A stretch of DNA of 54,683 nucleotides, taken from assembly GCA_015057315.1 (NCBI GenBank), contig SVER01000022.1, positions 1-54,683 of the forward strand, given 5' to 3'. This document shows, one piece after another, positions 1 to 8,304 of the stretch. Each line of letters opens with the position of its first letter. Position 1 is the first letter of the stretch. The position numbers and the translations under genes are program-made. The DNA is from Pseudobutyrivibrio ruminis. GTDB taxonomy: Bacteria > Bacillota > Clostridia > Lachnospirales > Lachnospiraceae. Below the pieces are notes generated by a model. It saw nothing but the letters and a program-made list of their open reading frames with translations. It was not told the DNA's origin and searched no databases.

Positions 1-461
1 GAGAAACATCGGCGAATCAAGCGATTGCGCTGACGGAATATTTTCTTGCCCACTATAACATTGATTCCTCAAAAGTATATCTGCATGGATATTCCGGTGG
101 AGGTGAAACAGGATCTCTTGTCATGGAAAAAAGACCTGATTTATTTACAGCATTCTTGTGCTGCGCAACGCAGTGGGATGGTGAGATGAATAACTTGGTA
201 AGAGTAAAAACGCCTGTTTACATGGTTGTTGGAGAAAGTGACAGCTACTATGGCTCGAAGCCACTTAAAGATGCATATGCTAAGCTTTATGATTTGTATA
301 AGGTAGAAGGGTATAGCGAGAAAGAGATAGAGAAGTTTCTAGTTCTAGATATAAAGACTCAGAAATATTTTACGGACAGAGGATTTACTGATCAGCATGC
401 TGGAGGTCAGACCTTTGCAAAAGATAAAGATATAATGGGCTGGCTGTTTGGTGAACATTGA
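1..461 (+). CDS. α/β-hydrolase (esterase/peptidase-like), C-terminal part only
   Basis: This is the 3' end of a gene that begins before the window; its reading frame is open from base 3 and the first codons inside the window are not a start. The fragment carries a nucleophile elbow GYSGGGE near bases 90-110. Further on are a strand ending in VVGESDSYY, which would hold the acid residue, and FTDQHAGGQ, which would supply the catalytic histidine. That order is typical of serine α/β-hydrolases of the prolyl-oligopeptidase or polyester/feruloyl esterase type. Substrate cannot be told from this fragment. The next gene, a double-domain esterase lipoprotein, starts only 12 bases after its stop, so the two are probably co-transcribed and may act on related esters. 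The true start and any signal peptide lie outside the window. Confidence 0.7.
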   Translation, partial: ETSANQAIALTEYFLAHYNIDSSKVYLHGYSGGGETGSLVMEKRPDLFTAFLCCATQWDGEMNNLVRVKTPVYMVVGESDSYYGSKPLKDAYAKLYDLYKVEGYSEKEIEKFLVLDIKTQKYFTDRGFTDQHAGGQTFAKDKDIMGWLFGEH

Positions 462-473
462 GGAAGTAACAAA

Positions 474-2351
474 ATGAAAAAGGTAATAGCTATGATTTTA
501 TCAGGAATACTTGGCATATCGCTGGCAGCATGTGGCAGTAATGAAGTAAATGGCACTGAATTAAAATCGGTACAAATAAAAAGTGAAATCCCTCAGACAG
601 GATGGACTGATGCTGTTCCAGAAATATATCGAGAGACAGCCACTAAACATGGAAGCATTACAAAAATAGAATACGAATCTAAAGACTATGTTAATGACGG
701 CGCATCTATAACTAAAACTGCATACGTTTATACGCCATACGGATATGATGAAAATGATACCGAAACAAGATACGACATCATTTATTTAATGCATGGTTGG
801 GGCGGATATGCGGGTGAGTATTTTGAGTACACAAAAAATCTTTTTGACAAGCTGATTGAAAATGGAGATATTACGCCTGCGATAATTGTTTCACCAACAT
901 TTTATAATGCAAACAGTGATACAGGTTTTGGTGGCTCTGTAAGTGAGTTTCGCCAATTTCATCTTGATTTTGAAGAAAACTTGATGCCTGCGGTGGAAGG
1001 GCGTTTTCATACATACGCAGCAAGTACAAGTGATGAGGATTTGAAAGCCTCTAGAGAACACCGAATATTTGGAGGTTTTTCGCTAGGCTCAGTTACTACA
1101 TGGCTTGAGTTTTGCTATGACTATGATTACATAAAATATTTTATTCCTATGAGCGGCTCCAGCTGGTATTACGGAGGCTATGGAGACTTTCAGATTGAAA
1201 GAAATGTAGATTTTATAGAACAGCTGGTTAAAGACAATAATCTTGATGATAGAGGATATTTTATTTATCACGCTGTTGGTACGAATGATGCAGTAAAGAG
1301 CCAGTCAATTGATATGGCAAATGAAATGCTCTCTAGAGATATATTTACGGCGGAACATTATGTATTTTATCAGAAGGATGGCGGTTATCATGATTTTAAT
1401 GCCATAGAGGAATATCTATATAATGCATTACCTATAATATTTAGGAAGATTCATGGAACTGACGAAGATACCGCATTGGATAATTATTATACAACAGAAA
1501 CATCTATATCTGAGGTGCAAAATGACCCAGTTTTTGGTGACTATGGGAGATTGATATTTCCTGTAGATAGTGGATATATGGGTGGAAGCACTTTGGGAAA
1601 TCTTTCACTTGCCTGGTACAACTATATTGACCCTGAAAAGACAGTAGAAATCTGCAACTACATGAAGACGCAGTTTGAAAATGGAAACAACATTTTTTTT
1701 GACATATATACAGATGAGGAAAAGAATGCTGATTCTAGCAAAGAGGACACAGGACTGTTTTTCTTTAGAGGTAATGTCGATGGGAAGTTCGCAGTCGTGA
1801 ATGCTGGCGGCGGTTTTGCCTACGTAGGTGCCATGCATGATAGTTTTCCACATGCTTTGGAGCTTTCAAAAATGGGCTACAATGCTTTTGCTCTAATTTA
1901 TCGCCCAGGAGCGCAGACTGCCTGTGAGGATCTTTCAAGGGCAATTGCATTTATCCATGAACATGCTAAAGAGCTTCAGGTTGATACTAATGGATATTCT
2001 CTATGGGGCGGTTCAGCAGGTGGAAGAATGGCAGACTGGGTTGGAACATATGGCACAAAGAATTTTGGTGAAAAGGCGTATCCTAGTCCAGCAGCTGTAA
2101 TTGTCAATTACACAGGACTTTCTGAAGTGACTGGCTATGAACCACCCACCTACAGTGCTGTTGGGACAAGTGATGGCATAGCTAACTGGCGGACGATGAA
2201 GAGCAGGCTCGAAAAGATGGAGGCATCAGGTATACCAGTAGAATTTCATTCCTATGAAGGAATGCCCCATGGATTTGGGCTTGGAACAGGAACAGTTGCA
2301 GAGGGATGGATAGATGATGCAGTAGATTTCTGGGAAAGACAGATTGATTGA
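474..2351 (+). CDS. Lipoprotein with two esterase (α/β-hydrolase) domains
   Basis: The N-terminus is a lipoprotein signal (MKK, hydrophobic stretch, lipobox LAAC, then GSN), so the mature enzyme should be tethered outside the cytoplasmic membrane. The first domain (about residues 50-330) resembles esterase D/CE1 feruloyl or acetyl-xylan esterases: an oxyanion-hole segment LMHGWGG, nucleophile motif GGFSLGS with Ser203, and a histidine in GGYHDF. The second domain (about residues 350-625) is a separate α/β-hydrolase. It has NAGGGFA in the place of the usual HGGG oxyanion loop, nucleophile motif GGSAGG with Ser514, and a histidine in MPHGFG. Both catalytic sets look complete. A start at 474 is supported by GAGGAAG just upstream. 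I infer removal of two kinds of ester decoration from plant polysaccharide; the exact substrates (acetyl versus feruloyl) cannot be read from sequence alone. Confidence 0.8.
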   Translation: MKKVIAMILSGILGISLAACGSNEVNGTELKSVQIKSEIPQTGWTDAVPEIYRETATKHGSITKIEYESKDYVNDGASITKTAYVYTPYGYDENDTETRYDIIYLMHGWGGYAGEYFEYTKNLFDKLIENGDITPAIIVSPTFYNANSDTGFGGSVSEFRQFHLDFEENLMPAVEGRFHTYAASTSDEDLKASREHRIFGGFSLGSVTTWLEFCYDYDYIKYFIPMSGSSWYYGGYGDFQIERNVDFIEQLVKDNNLDDRGYFIYHAVGTNDAVKSQSIDMANEMLSRDIFTAEHYVFYQKDGGYHDFNAIEEYLYNALPIIFRKIHGTDEDTALDNYYTTETSISEVQNDPVFGDYGRLIFPVDSGYMGGSTLGNLSLAWYNYIDPEKTVEICNYMKTQFENGNNIFFDIYTDEEKNADSSKEDTGLFFFRGNVDGKFAVVNAGGGFAYVGAMHDSFPHALELSKMGYNAFALIYRPGAQTACEDLSRAIAFIHEHAKELQVDTNGYSLWGGSAGGRMADWVGTYGTKNFGEKAYPSPAAVIVNYTGLSEVTGYEPPTYSAVGTSDGIANWRTMKSRLEKMEASGIPVEFHSYEGMPHGFGLGTGTVAEGWIDDAVDFWERQID

Positions 2352-2411
2352 AGGCAGTAAAGCAAGTCTATAAGGTATACGTGAAAACTATAGTGATATG
2401 ATTTATTGGTA

Positions 2412-2442
2412 TTGTACAATCACACAGTATCAGACATATAAT
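2412..2442 (+). promoter_or_regulatory. Candidate σA promoter for the aldo/keto reductase pair
   Basis: A perfect -10 box TATAAT lies at 2437-2442, and a partial -35 (TGTACA, 2413-2418) sits 18 bases upstream. The intergenic space here is 127 bases, long for this gene-dense region, which supports a new transcription start before the reductase at 2479. Confidence 0.45.
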
Positions 2443-2478
2443 TTTTGCATAGAAAGCATTTATGGAAGGAGATAAAAG

Positions 2479-3318
2479 ATGGAATATCGTACATTAAATA
2501 ATGGAATTAAAATGCCTATGGCAGGAATTGGTGTGTTTATGCTCACACCTGATGAGGCGGAAGCTTCAGTTGAAAGCGCTTTGAAAAGCGGTGTAAGACT
2601 TATTGATACTGCAAATGGATATATGAATGAGAGTGCAACAGGTAGAGGTATTAAAAAGAGTGGTGTTGCAAGAGAAGATATTTTCCTTGTAACAAAGCTC
2701 TGGCCAACAGTTTACGAAAAAGATACTGCGATTGAAGAAACTCTTAAGAGACTTGATACTGATTATATTGATCTTCTGTTTTTGCATCAGCCTACAGATA
2801 ACTGGAGAGAGGGTTACAAAAATATAGAAAAAGCATATAAGGAAGGTAAGGTAAAGGCAATTGGTCTTTCCAATTTCCCAGAGGAACTTCTTCAGGAAGC
2901 AATAGATACAATGGAGATTAAGCCTCAGGTAGTTCAGGTAGAAGCTCATCCATATTTTCCACAGACAGAGCTTAAGAAGATTCTTTCAAAATATGATATG
3001 GGACTTATGGCTTGGTATCCACTTGGACATGGAGACAAGAATCTTGTAAATGAAACTGTATTTAGTGAGCTTGCTGAAAAGTATGGCAAGTCAAATGCAC
3101 AAATTATTTTAAGATGGCATGTGCAGTCAGGAAATATCGTAATCCCAGGTTCTAAGAATCCTGATCATATTAGAGATAATTTTGATATTTTTGATTTTGA
3201 ATTTACTGAAGCTGAGATGAAAAAAATTGCTACAGTGGACAAGAATACAAGATATTATACAGCTACTCCAGAGTTAATCGCTCAGTATGCAAAAATGGAA
3301 TTAAAAGAAGATATTTAA
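2479..3318 (+). CDS. Aldo/keto reductase (2,5-diketogluconate reductase-like)
   Basis: A 279-residue single-domain (β/α)8 oxidoreductase of the AKR superfamily, the usual length for the bacterial 2,5-diketo-D-gluconate reductase-like group. The catalytic tetrad can be placed by motif: Asp in LIDTANGY, Tyr of the same segment (GYMNE), Lys in VTKLWP, and His in LFLHQP. The C-terminal NADPH-binding region contains IVIPGSKNP. The family reduces sugar or small carbonyl compounds with NAD(P)H in the cytosol; the substrate here is unknown. The start is fixed by AAGGAG upstream. A paralogue with the same N-terminus (MEYRTLNNGI) follows at 3366, so this is a tandem duplication. Both lie downstream of exported esterases, though a functional link is only a guess. 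Confidence 0.85.
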   Translation: MEYRTLNNGIKMPMAGIGVFMLTPDEAEASVESALKSGVRLIDTANGYMNESATGRGIKKSGVAREDIFLVTKLWPTVYEKDTAIEETLKRLDTDYIDLLFLHQPTDNWREGYKNIEKAYKEGKVKAIGLSNFPEELLQEAIDTMEIKPQVVQVEAHPYFPQTELKKILSKYDMGLMAWYPLGHGDKNLVNETVFSELAEKYGKSNAQIILRWHVQSGNIVIPGSKNPDHIRDNFDIFDFEFTEAEMKKIATVDKNTRYYTATPELIAQYAKMELKEDI

Positions 3319-3365
3319 GACTATAATCACTAGTGAATGTTAATTACTTTTTTAAGGAAGAAAAG

Positions 3366-4223
3366 ATGGAATACCGCACATTAAACAATGGAATAGAAAT
3401 GCCTGTGTTGGGATTTGGAACTTTTACACTTGAGCCTGCTGATTGTGAGGAACTTGTTGCAGAAGCTTTAAAAGAAGGCTATAGATTAATAGACACAGCC
3501 AATATGTATAAGAATGAAAAGGCAGTTGGAAGAGCAATTCGTAAATCCAAGGTTAACAGGGAAGAAATATTTATAACTACAAAGCTATGGCCTACTAGCT
3601 TTCCATATGAAAAAGCCTCAAAAGAGATAGATGAAACACTTAAAAGACTTGGCACAGACTATATCGATTTGCTACTTTTACACCAAGAAGTAGGTGATAT
3701 TGAAGGAGCATGGAAAGCCTGTGAGGAAGCAGTCAAAAGCAAAAAGGTGAAATCAATTGGTATATCCAATTTCAGCACAGAAAGCATTGATAAGCTTTTA
3801 GCACATGCCAGCATCAAGCCTGCTGTTTTGCAAAATGAATGCCATCCTTATCTTCAGGAGAAAAGATTAAGAGAGTATCTACAAAAAAATGATATAAGGC
3901 TTATGTCTTGGTATCCACTTGGGCATGGAGATGCATCACTAATTTCAAATCCAGTATTCACTGAAATTGGTAAAAAATACAATAAGACAAGTGCCCAGGC
4001 AATCCTGAGATGGCATATAGAATCTGGAATTATTGCTATTCCTTGCACCAGGAATATAAGTCATCTTAGCGAAAATATCGATGTATTTGATTTTGAATTA
4101 TCAGATGAAGATATGAAGACAATATCTGATATTAATCGTAATAAAAGATATTTCAAGATGCCTATGTTTGTAAAGCAGATAGCATTTACGAGAGGAAATA
4201 TCAACTTTAATGACCAAGTGTAA
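3366..4223 (+). CDS. Aldo/keto reductase, tandem paralogue of the preceding gene
   Basis: A 285-residue AKR-superfamily reductase. The frame is open from a GTG at 3333, but ATG 3366 is preferred: an AAGGAAG ribosome-binding site (3354-3360) precedes it and the protein then begins MEYRTLNNGIEMP, aligning exactly with the upstream paralogue. The tetrad residues are present in LIDTANMY, TTKLWP and LLLHQE, and the LM(A/S)WYPLGHGD segment is shared by both copies. The C-terminus is somewhat longer and diverges (FVKQIAFTRG). Two adjacent diverged copies suggest an old local duplication with possible division of substrates. Expected to be cytosolic and NAD(P)H-dependent; the physiological substrate is not identifiable. 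Confidence 0.85.
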   Translation: MEYRTLNNGIEMPVLGFGTFTLEPADCEELVAEALKEGYRLIDTANMYKNEKAVGRAIRKSKVNREEIFITTKLWPTSFPYEKASKEIDETLKRLGTDYIDLLLLHQEVGDIEGAWKACEEAVKSKKVKSIGISNFSTESIDKLLAHASIKPAVLQNECHPYLQEKRLREYLQKNDIRLMSWYPLGHGDASLISNPVFTEIGKKYNKTSAQAILRWHIESGIIAIPCTRNISHLSENIDVFDFELSDEDMKTISDINRNKRYFKMPMFVKQIAFTRGNINFNDQV

Positions 4224-4255
4224 GAGTGTCAGCTATGATTGATAGCAAATTGAAT

Positions 4256-4456
4256 CTACGAGGACTTTCTTCTATATTCCAGAGGGAAGCTTCCGTATTC
4301 TTCCTTAAATATTTTCGCAAAGCGGCCCTGATTACTGAAACCGCAGTTTACTGCTATATCAGAAATAGGAAGACGAGTCTCTGTCAGTAAGGCAGAGGCT
4401 TTTTTTAATCTCTCTTTTTTCATGTATTTTGAATGCAGTTTTGAATACAAGAACAC
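4256..4456 (-). pseudogene. Remnant of an AraC-family regulator (C-terminal HTH only)
   Basis: The 66-residue frame matches only the last part of an AraC/XylS DNA-binding domain: a KKERLKKASALLTET helix, then the second helix-turn-helix ISDIAVNCGFSNQGRFAKIF and the family end GSFPLEYRR. The first HTH and the whole sensor domain are missing. Reading upstream on the minus strand, a stop codon occurs five codons before the GTG at 4456, so no full gene exists in this frame. It lies divergently from the ABC exporter at 4603, the position where such exporters usually have their own regulator. The best reading is a decayed or truncated regulator; a functional half-domain protein cannot be excluded but would be unusual. 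Confidence 0.7.
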
Positions 4457-4519
4457 TGTGAGAGAAGAGTTTTATGTATGATCTTGTATAAGATAGAGAT
4501 AGTATTGCATAACAATAGT

Positions 4520-4548
4520 TAGACAATGCTAACGTAATAGGGTATAAT
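4520..4548 (+). promoter_or_regulatory. Strong σA-type promoter for the ABC exporter
   Basis: TAGACA (4520-4525) and TATAAT (4543-4548) are separated by exactly 17 bases, 11 of 12 matches to the consensus. It lies 55 bases upstream of the ABC gene start and next to the AraC remnant. Confidence 0.7.
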
Positions 4549-4602
4549 GTTCCTGCTTACTGGATTATCCAAGTATATACATAAATATAAGGGAGGAACA
4601 AA

Positions 4603-6411
4603 ATGGAAAAGAAGAAACAAAGTGACGTGGCAGTTCTGTTAGGGTATGCAGGAAGCCATAAGGGATTAACCTTTTTAGGTTTGTTTTTATCAGCAATTGC
4701 AATGATACTCGGGATGCTTCCCTACATTTGCATTTGGCTTGTAGTAAGAGATTTGATTATGGTTGCACCAAATTGGAGCAATGCGGTGAATATTACAAGG
4801 TATGGATGGATGGCATTTGCATTTGCTGTCGGAGGTATTATTGTATATTTTTTAGCACTTATGTGTACGCATCTTGCAGCATTTCGAACTGCATCCAATA
4901 TAAGAAAACAGGGGATGGCTCATTTAATGAAAGCGCCTTTGGGATTCTTTGACAGTAATGCATCAGGACTGCTTCGAAACAGACTTGATGGGGCAGCAGC
5001 TGACACAGAGACATTACTTGCTCACAATTTAGCTGATATAGTAGGAACTATTGCTATGTTTCTTACAATGTTAGTGCTTATGTTTGTGTTCGATTGGCGT
5101 ATGGGAGCTGCATGCTTACTTTCTGCAGTTATATCAATTGGTGCTATGTGCACAATGATGGGAGGAAAGAATGCACATCTTATGGCAGAGTATCAGGCTG
5201 CTCAGGATACCATGAGCAAGGCTGGTACAGAGTATGTTAGAGGTATTCCTGTTGTAAAGGTTTTTCAGCAAACTGTGTATTCCTTCAAGGCGTTTAAAGA
5301 GGCAATCGAAGCTTATAGCGCAAAGGCGGAGTATTATCAGGCTGATGTTTGCAAGGTCCCTCAAGCTGTAAATTTAACATTTACAGAAGGAGCATTTATA
5401 TTCTTAGTTCCTACAGTACTTTTTATTGCACCTGGTGCAAATTCAGCTGGCAATCTGGCAGGTCTTGTTACAAACTTCGCATTTTATGCAGTTTTTTCGG
5501 CTATCGTTTCTACTGCTCTTGCTAGAATTATGTTTGCTGCCAGCGGAATGATGTTGGCTCAGACAGCACTTGGCAGAATTAATCAGGTTATGGAAGCTCC
5601 AACTCTTAAAATAGCTGATAATCCAAAAGTACCAAAAGGTAATGAAGTGGAATTTATAGACGTTAGTTTTACTTATGATGGTGCAGATGTTCCTGCACTT
5701 TCACATGTGAGCTTTAAGGCGGATGCCGGAGAGACAATTGCACTTGTTGGTCCTTCTGGTGGAGGAAAAACTACAGCAGCAAGCTTAATACCACGATTCT
5801 GGGATGCATCTGATGGAATTGTAAAAGTAGGTGGGGTGGATGTGAAGGAAGTAGATCCACACGTTCTTATGAATCATATCGCATTTGTATTTCAGAATAA
5901 TCGTCTATTCAAAAATACTATATTAGAAAATGTTCGCATGTCCAGACCTAATGCCTCTGAGGAACAGGTGATGGATGCTCTTAAGGCAGCGCAGTGCATG
6001 GATATAATTGATAAACTTCCAAATGGAATTAATACAATGCTTGGTACTGAAGGAACATATCTTTCAGGTGGTGAACAACAAAGAATTGCTCTTGCAAGAG
6101 CTATTTTAAAGGATGCTCCTGTGGTTGTTCTTGATGAAGCAACAGCTTTTGCAGACCCAGAGAATGAAGTGTTGATACAAAAGGCTTTTGCAAACCTTAC
6201 AAAGGATAAGACAGTTATAATGATTGCACATCGCCTTTCAACTGTAGTTAACGCAGATAAGATAATCGTCCTAAGTGAAGGCAAGCTTATTGAGGAAGGT
6301 TCACATAGTGAACTTTTGGATAAGAAGGGAATGTATGAACGTATGTGGACTGATTATACCAAAGCAGCACAGTGGAAGATTGGTGATACAGAAGAAGGGA
6401 GGATTGCATAA
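4603..6411 (+). CDS. ABC exporter half-transporter (permease-ATPase), subunit A
   Basis: A 602-residue fusion of a six-helix transmembrane domain (about residues 15-320) and an ABC ATPase (about residues 345-585). The nucleotide-binding domain has Walker A GPSGGGKTT, Q-loop VFQNN, signature LSGGEQQR, Walker B VVVLDEA followed by DPENE, and H-loop IAHRLS, so its ATPase site looks intact. Its stop overlaps the next gene's ATG by one base (TAATG), which implies translational coupling and a heterodimer with the following subunit. Regulator-associated pairs of this kind in Firmicutes export drugs or peptides, and related types move siderophores. Nothing in the sequence fixes the substrate. The ATG has GGGAGG upstream. 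Confidence 0.9.
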   Translation: MEKKKQSDVAVLLGYAGSHKGLTFLGLFLSAIAMILGMLPYICIWLVVRDLIMVAPNWSNAVNITRYGWMAFAFAVGGIIVYFLALMCTHLAAFRTASNIRKQGMAHLMKAPLGFFDSNASGLLRNRLDGAAADTETLLAHNLADIVGTIAMFLTMLVLMFVFDWRMGAACLLSAVISIGAMCTMMGGKNAHLMAEYQAAQDTMSKAGTEYVRGIPVVKVFQQTVYSFKAFKEAIEAYSAKAEYYQADVCKVPQAVNLTFTEGAFIFLVPTVLFIAPGANSAGNLAGLVTNFAFYAVFSAIVSTALARIMFAASGMMLAQTALGRINQVMEAPTLKIADNPKVPKGNEVEFIDVSFTYDGADVPALSHVSFKADAGETIALVGPSGGGKTTAASLIPRFWDASDGIVKVGGVDVKEVDPHVLMNHIAFVFQNNRLFKNTILENVRMSRPNASEEQVMDALKAAQCMDIIDKLPNGINTMLGTEGTYLSGGEQQRIALARAILKDAPVVVLDEATAFADPENEVLIQKAFANLTKDKTVIMIAHRLSTVVNADKIIVLSEGKLIEEGSHSELLDKKGMYERMWTDYTKAAQWKIGDTEEGRIA

Positions 6412-8153
6412 TGTTCGGTGAGAATTTCAAACGTAAATATGCCCTTTCTGATACAGGAGTTTCCAATGTGAAGAAGGGAATGTTTTGGACTGTTATAGTT
6501 AACCTGGTGGTAATGGGAGGTATGGGAATCTTATATCTTCTTATGGTACAGTTTATGGACACTCTTACAGAAGGTAAGAGCCTTCCAAGTGTTACACCAT
6601 TCATCCTACTGACATTATTATTTGTTGTATTTTCACTTTTAACCCACATTGAACAATATAAGGCTACTTATGGTCTTGTTTATGGAGAGGTTAAGAAGGT
6701 ACGAATTACATTAGCTGAAAGGCTAAGAGTTCTTCCTCTTGGTTATTTCGAAAAGAGAGACCTTGCAGACCTTACAGAAACAATCATGGGGGATGTGAAT
6801 AGATTAGAGCATGTATGGTCACATTGTCTTGGCTATCTATATGGTTCTTATGTTTCAACAGTGATTATTGCAATAGTGTTGCTTGTATATGATTGGAGGC
6901 TGGCAATTGCTTGCCTTTGGGGAGTGCCTGTAGCATTTGCTCTCCTTTTTGGAAGCAGAAGTCTTGCAAAAAAACACTCTGAAATTTCAAAGGCAGCTGC
7001 AGTAACAGTTTCAGATGGCATTCAGGAAGCACTTGAAAACATTCGTGAGATTCGCGCTACTAATCAGGAAGAAAGATATCTCGATGGTCTAAATGCTAAG
7101 ATAGATGCCCATGAAAAAACGCTATTGGCAGGAGAGCTTTCAACAGGAATATTTGTAAATGCGGCAAGTGTTATTATGCGACTAGGCGTGGCTACCACAA
7201 TTCTAACAGGAGCAAATCTTATCCTTAATGGGAATATAGATTTCATGCTTTATTTTATGTTCTTGTTGGTTATCACTCGTATTTATGCTCCTTTTGATCA
7301 AAGCTTGGCCCTTATTGCAGAAATGTTTATTTCACAGGTATCTGCAAATCGTTTAGTGGAGATTCAGGATGCAGATGCTGCTAGTGGGGCAGAAAGCTTT
7401 GCTCCAGCAGGTCATGATATTGAATTTAAGGATGTCAAATTTGCTTATGATAAAGAATCCGTTCTAAAAGGTGTAACCTTTACTGCAAAAGAAGGAGAGG
7501 TGACTGCGCTTGTTGGTCCTTCTGGTTCTGGAAAGAGTACCTGTGCTAAGCTTGCAGCAAGACTTTGGGATGCTACAGATGGAAAGATTCAGGTTGGTGG
7601 AATAAATATAGCTGAGGTGGATCCAGAAGTACTTCTATCAGATTATTCAATGGTTTTTCAGGATGTTGTTCTTTTTGATGATACAGTAATGGAAAATATT
7701 CGCCTTGGAAAACATGGAGCAACGGATGATGAAGTACTGGCTGCTGCAAAGGCTGCAAACTGTGATGAGTTTGTAACAAAGATGCCAGATGGGTATAACA
7801 CCTTTATCGGTGAAAATGGCGCTAAGCTTTCTGGTGGAGAAAGACAAAGAATCTCTATTGCTAGGGCACTTCTTAAGGATGCACCGATAGTCCTTCTTGA
7901 TGAGGCGACAGCGTCTCTTGATGTAGAAAATGAAACCAAAGTTCAGGGGGCATTGTCTAGGCTTCTTGCAGGAAAGACGGTTCTTGTTATAGCACATCGT
8001 ATGCGTACTGTTGAGGCTGCCGATAAGATCGTTGTTCTTGATGATGGAAAGGTAGTTGAAGAGGGCACTCCGTCAGAGCTGCTTGCAAAGGAAAATGGAT
8101 TGTTCAGACGTATGAGCATGCTTCAATCAGAAAGTCTTGGCTGGAGTGTTTAA
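6411..8153 (+). CDS. ABC exporter half-transporter (permease-ATPase), subunit B
   Basis: A 580-residue partner of the preceding gene with the same plan: membrane domain about residues 20-310 and ATPase about residues 335-575. The motifs are Walker A GPSGSGKST, Q-loop VFQDV, signature LSGGERQR, Walker B IVLLDEA with the catalytic Glu, SLDVENE, and H-loop IAHRM. Both subunits therefore keep a full set of ATPase residues, unlike many heterodimeric exporters in which one site is degenerate. The gene starts on the last base of the upstream stop and ends before a clear terminator at 8173, so the exporter is a two-gene unit. Substrate unknown. Confidence 0.9.
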   Translation: MFGENFKRKYALSDTGVSNVKKGMFWTVIVNLVVMGGMGILYLLMVQFMDTLTEGKSLPSVTPFILLTLLFVVFSLLTHIEQYKATYGLVYGEVKKVRITLAERLRVLPLGYFEKRDLADLTETIMGDVNRLEHVWSHCLGYLYGSYVSTVIIAIVLLVYDWRLAIACLWGVPVAFALLFGSRSLAKKHSEISKAAAVTVSDGIQEALENIREIRATNQEERYLDGLNAKIDAHEKTLLAGELSTGIFVNAASVIMRLGVATTILTGANLILNGNIDFMLYFMFLLVITRIYAPFDQSLALIAEMFISQVSANRLVEIQDADAASGAESFAPAGHDIEFKDVKFAYDKESVLKGVTFTAKEGEVTALVGPSGSGKSTCAKLAARLWDATDGKIQVGGINIAEVDPEVLLSDYSMVFQDVVLFDDTVMENIRLGKHGATDDEVLAAAKAANCDEFVTKMPDGYNTFIGENGAKLSGGERQRISIARALLKDAPIVLLDEATASLDVENETKVQGALSRLLAGKTVLVIAHRMRTVEAADKIVVLDDGKVVEEGTPSELLAKENGLFRRMSMLQSESLGWSV

Positions 8154-8172
8154 GCATTTTCAGTTAATTATA

Positions 8173-8212
8173 GGGTAGGTATAAACTATTTGTTTGTACC
8201 TGCTCTTTTTTT
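8173..8212 (+). terminator. Rho-independent terminator after the ABC exporter
   Basis: Arms 8175-8186 and 8192-8203 pair over 12 positions, including two G-U pairs, around the loop TATTT. Seven T residues follow at 8206-8212. It closes the two-gene exporter operon. Confidence 0.75.
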
Positions 8213-8239
8213 GTTGATAGATGGAGATTATAGGGGCAT

Positions 8240-8276
8240 GTTAAAATAATAACAAATTAAATGTTATTTTTTTAAC
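8240..8276 (+). promoter_or_regulatory. Palindromic control site before the Fe-S flavoenzyme
   Basis: GTTAAAATAATAAC (8240-8253) and GTTATTTTTTTAAC (8263-8276) form an inverted repeat with 13 of 14 matches around a 9-base spacer. A further half-like copy, ATGTTATTTT, occurs at 8278-8287, directly before AGGAGG (8288-8293). The site lies in the leader of the flavoenzyme-MFS-LysR cluster, so the LysR product encoded at 11531 is the natural candidate to bind here. It is not followed by the layout of a terminator, because the ribosome-binding site comes next. Confidence 0.5.
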
Positions 8277-8304
8277 AATGTTATTTTAGGAGGAACCGGT
8301 TACA

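Noticed and set aside
4256..4456. Complete small AraC-type activator
   Set aside because: A stop codon occurs five codons upstream and the first HTH is missing, so a remnant is the simpler reading.
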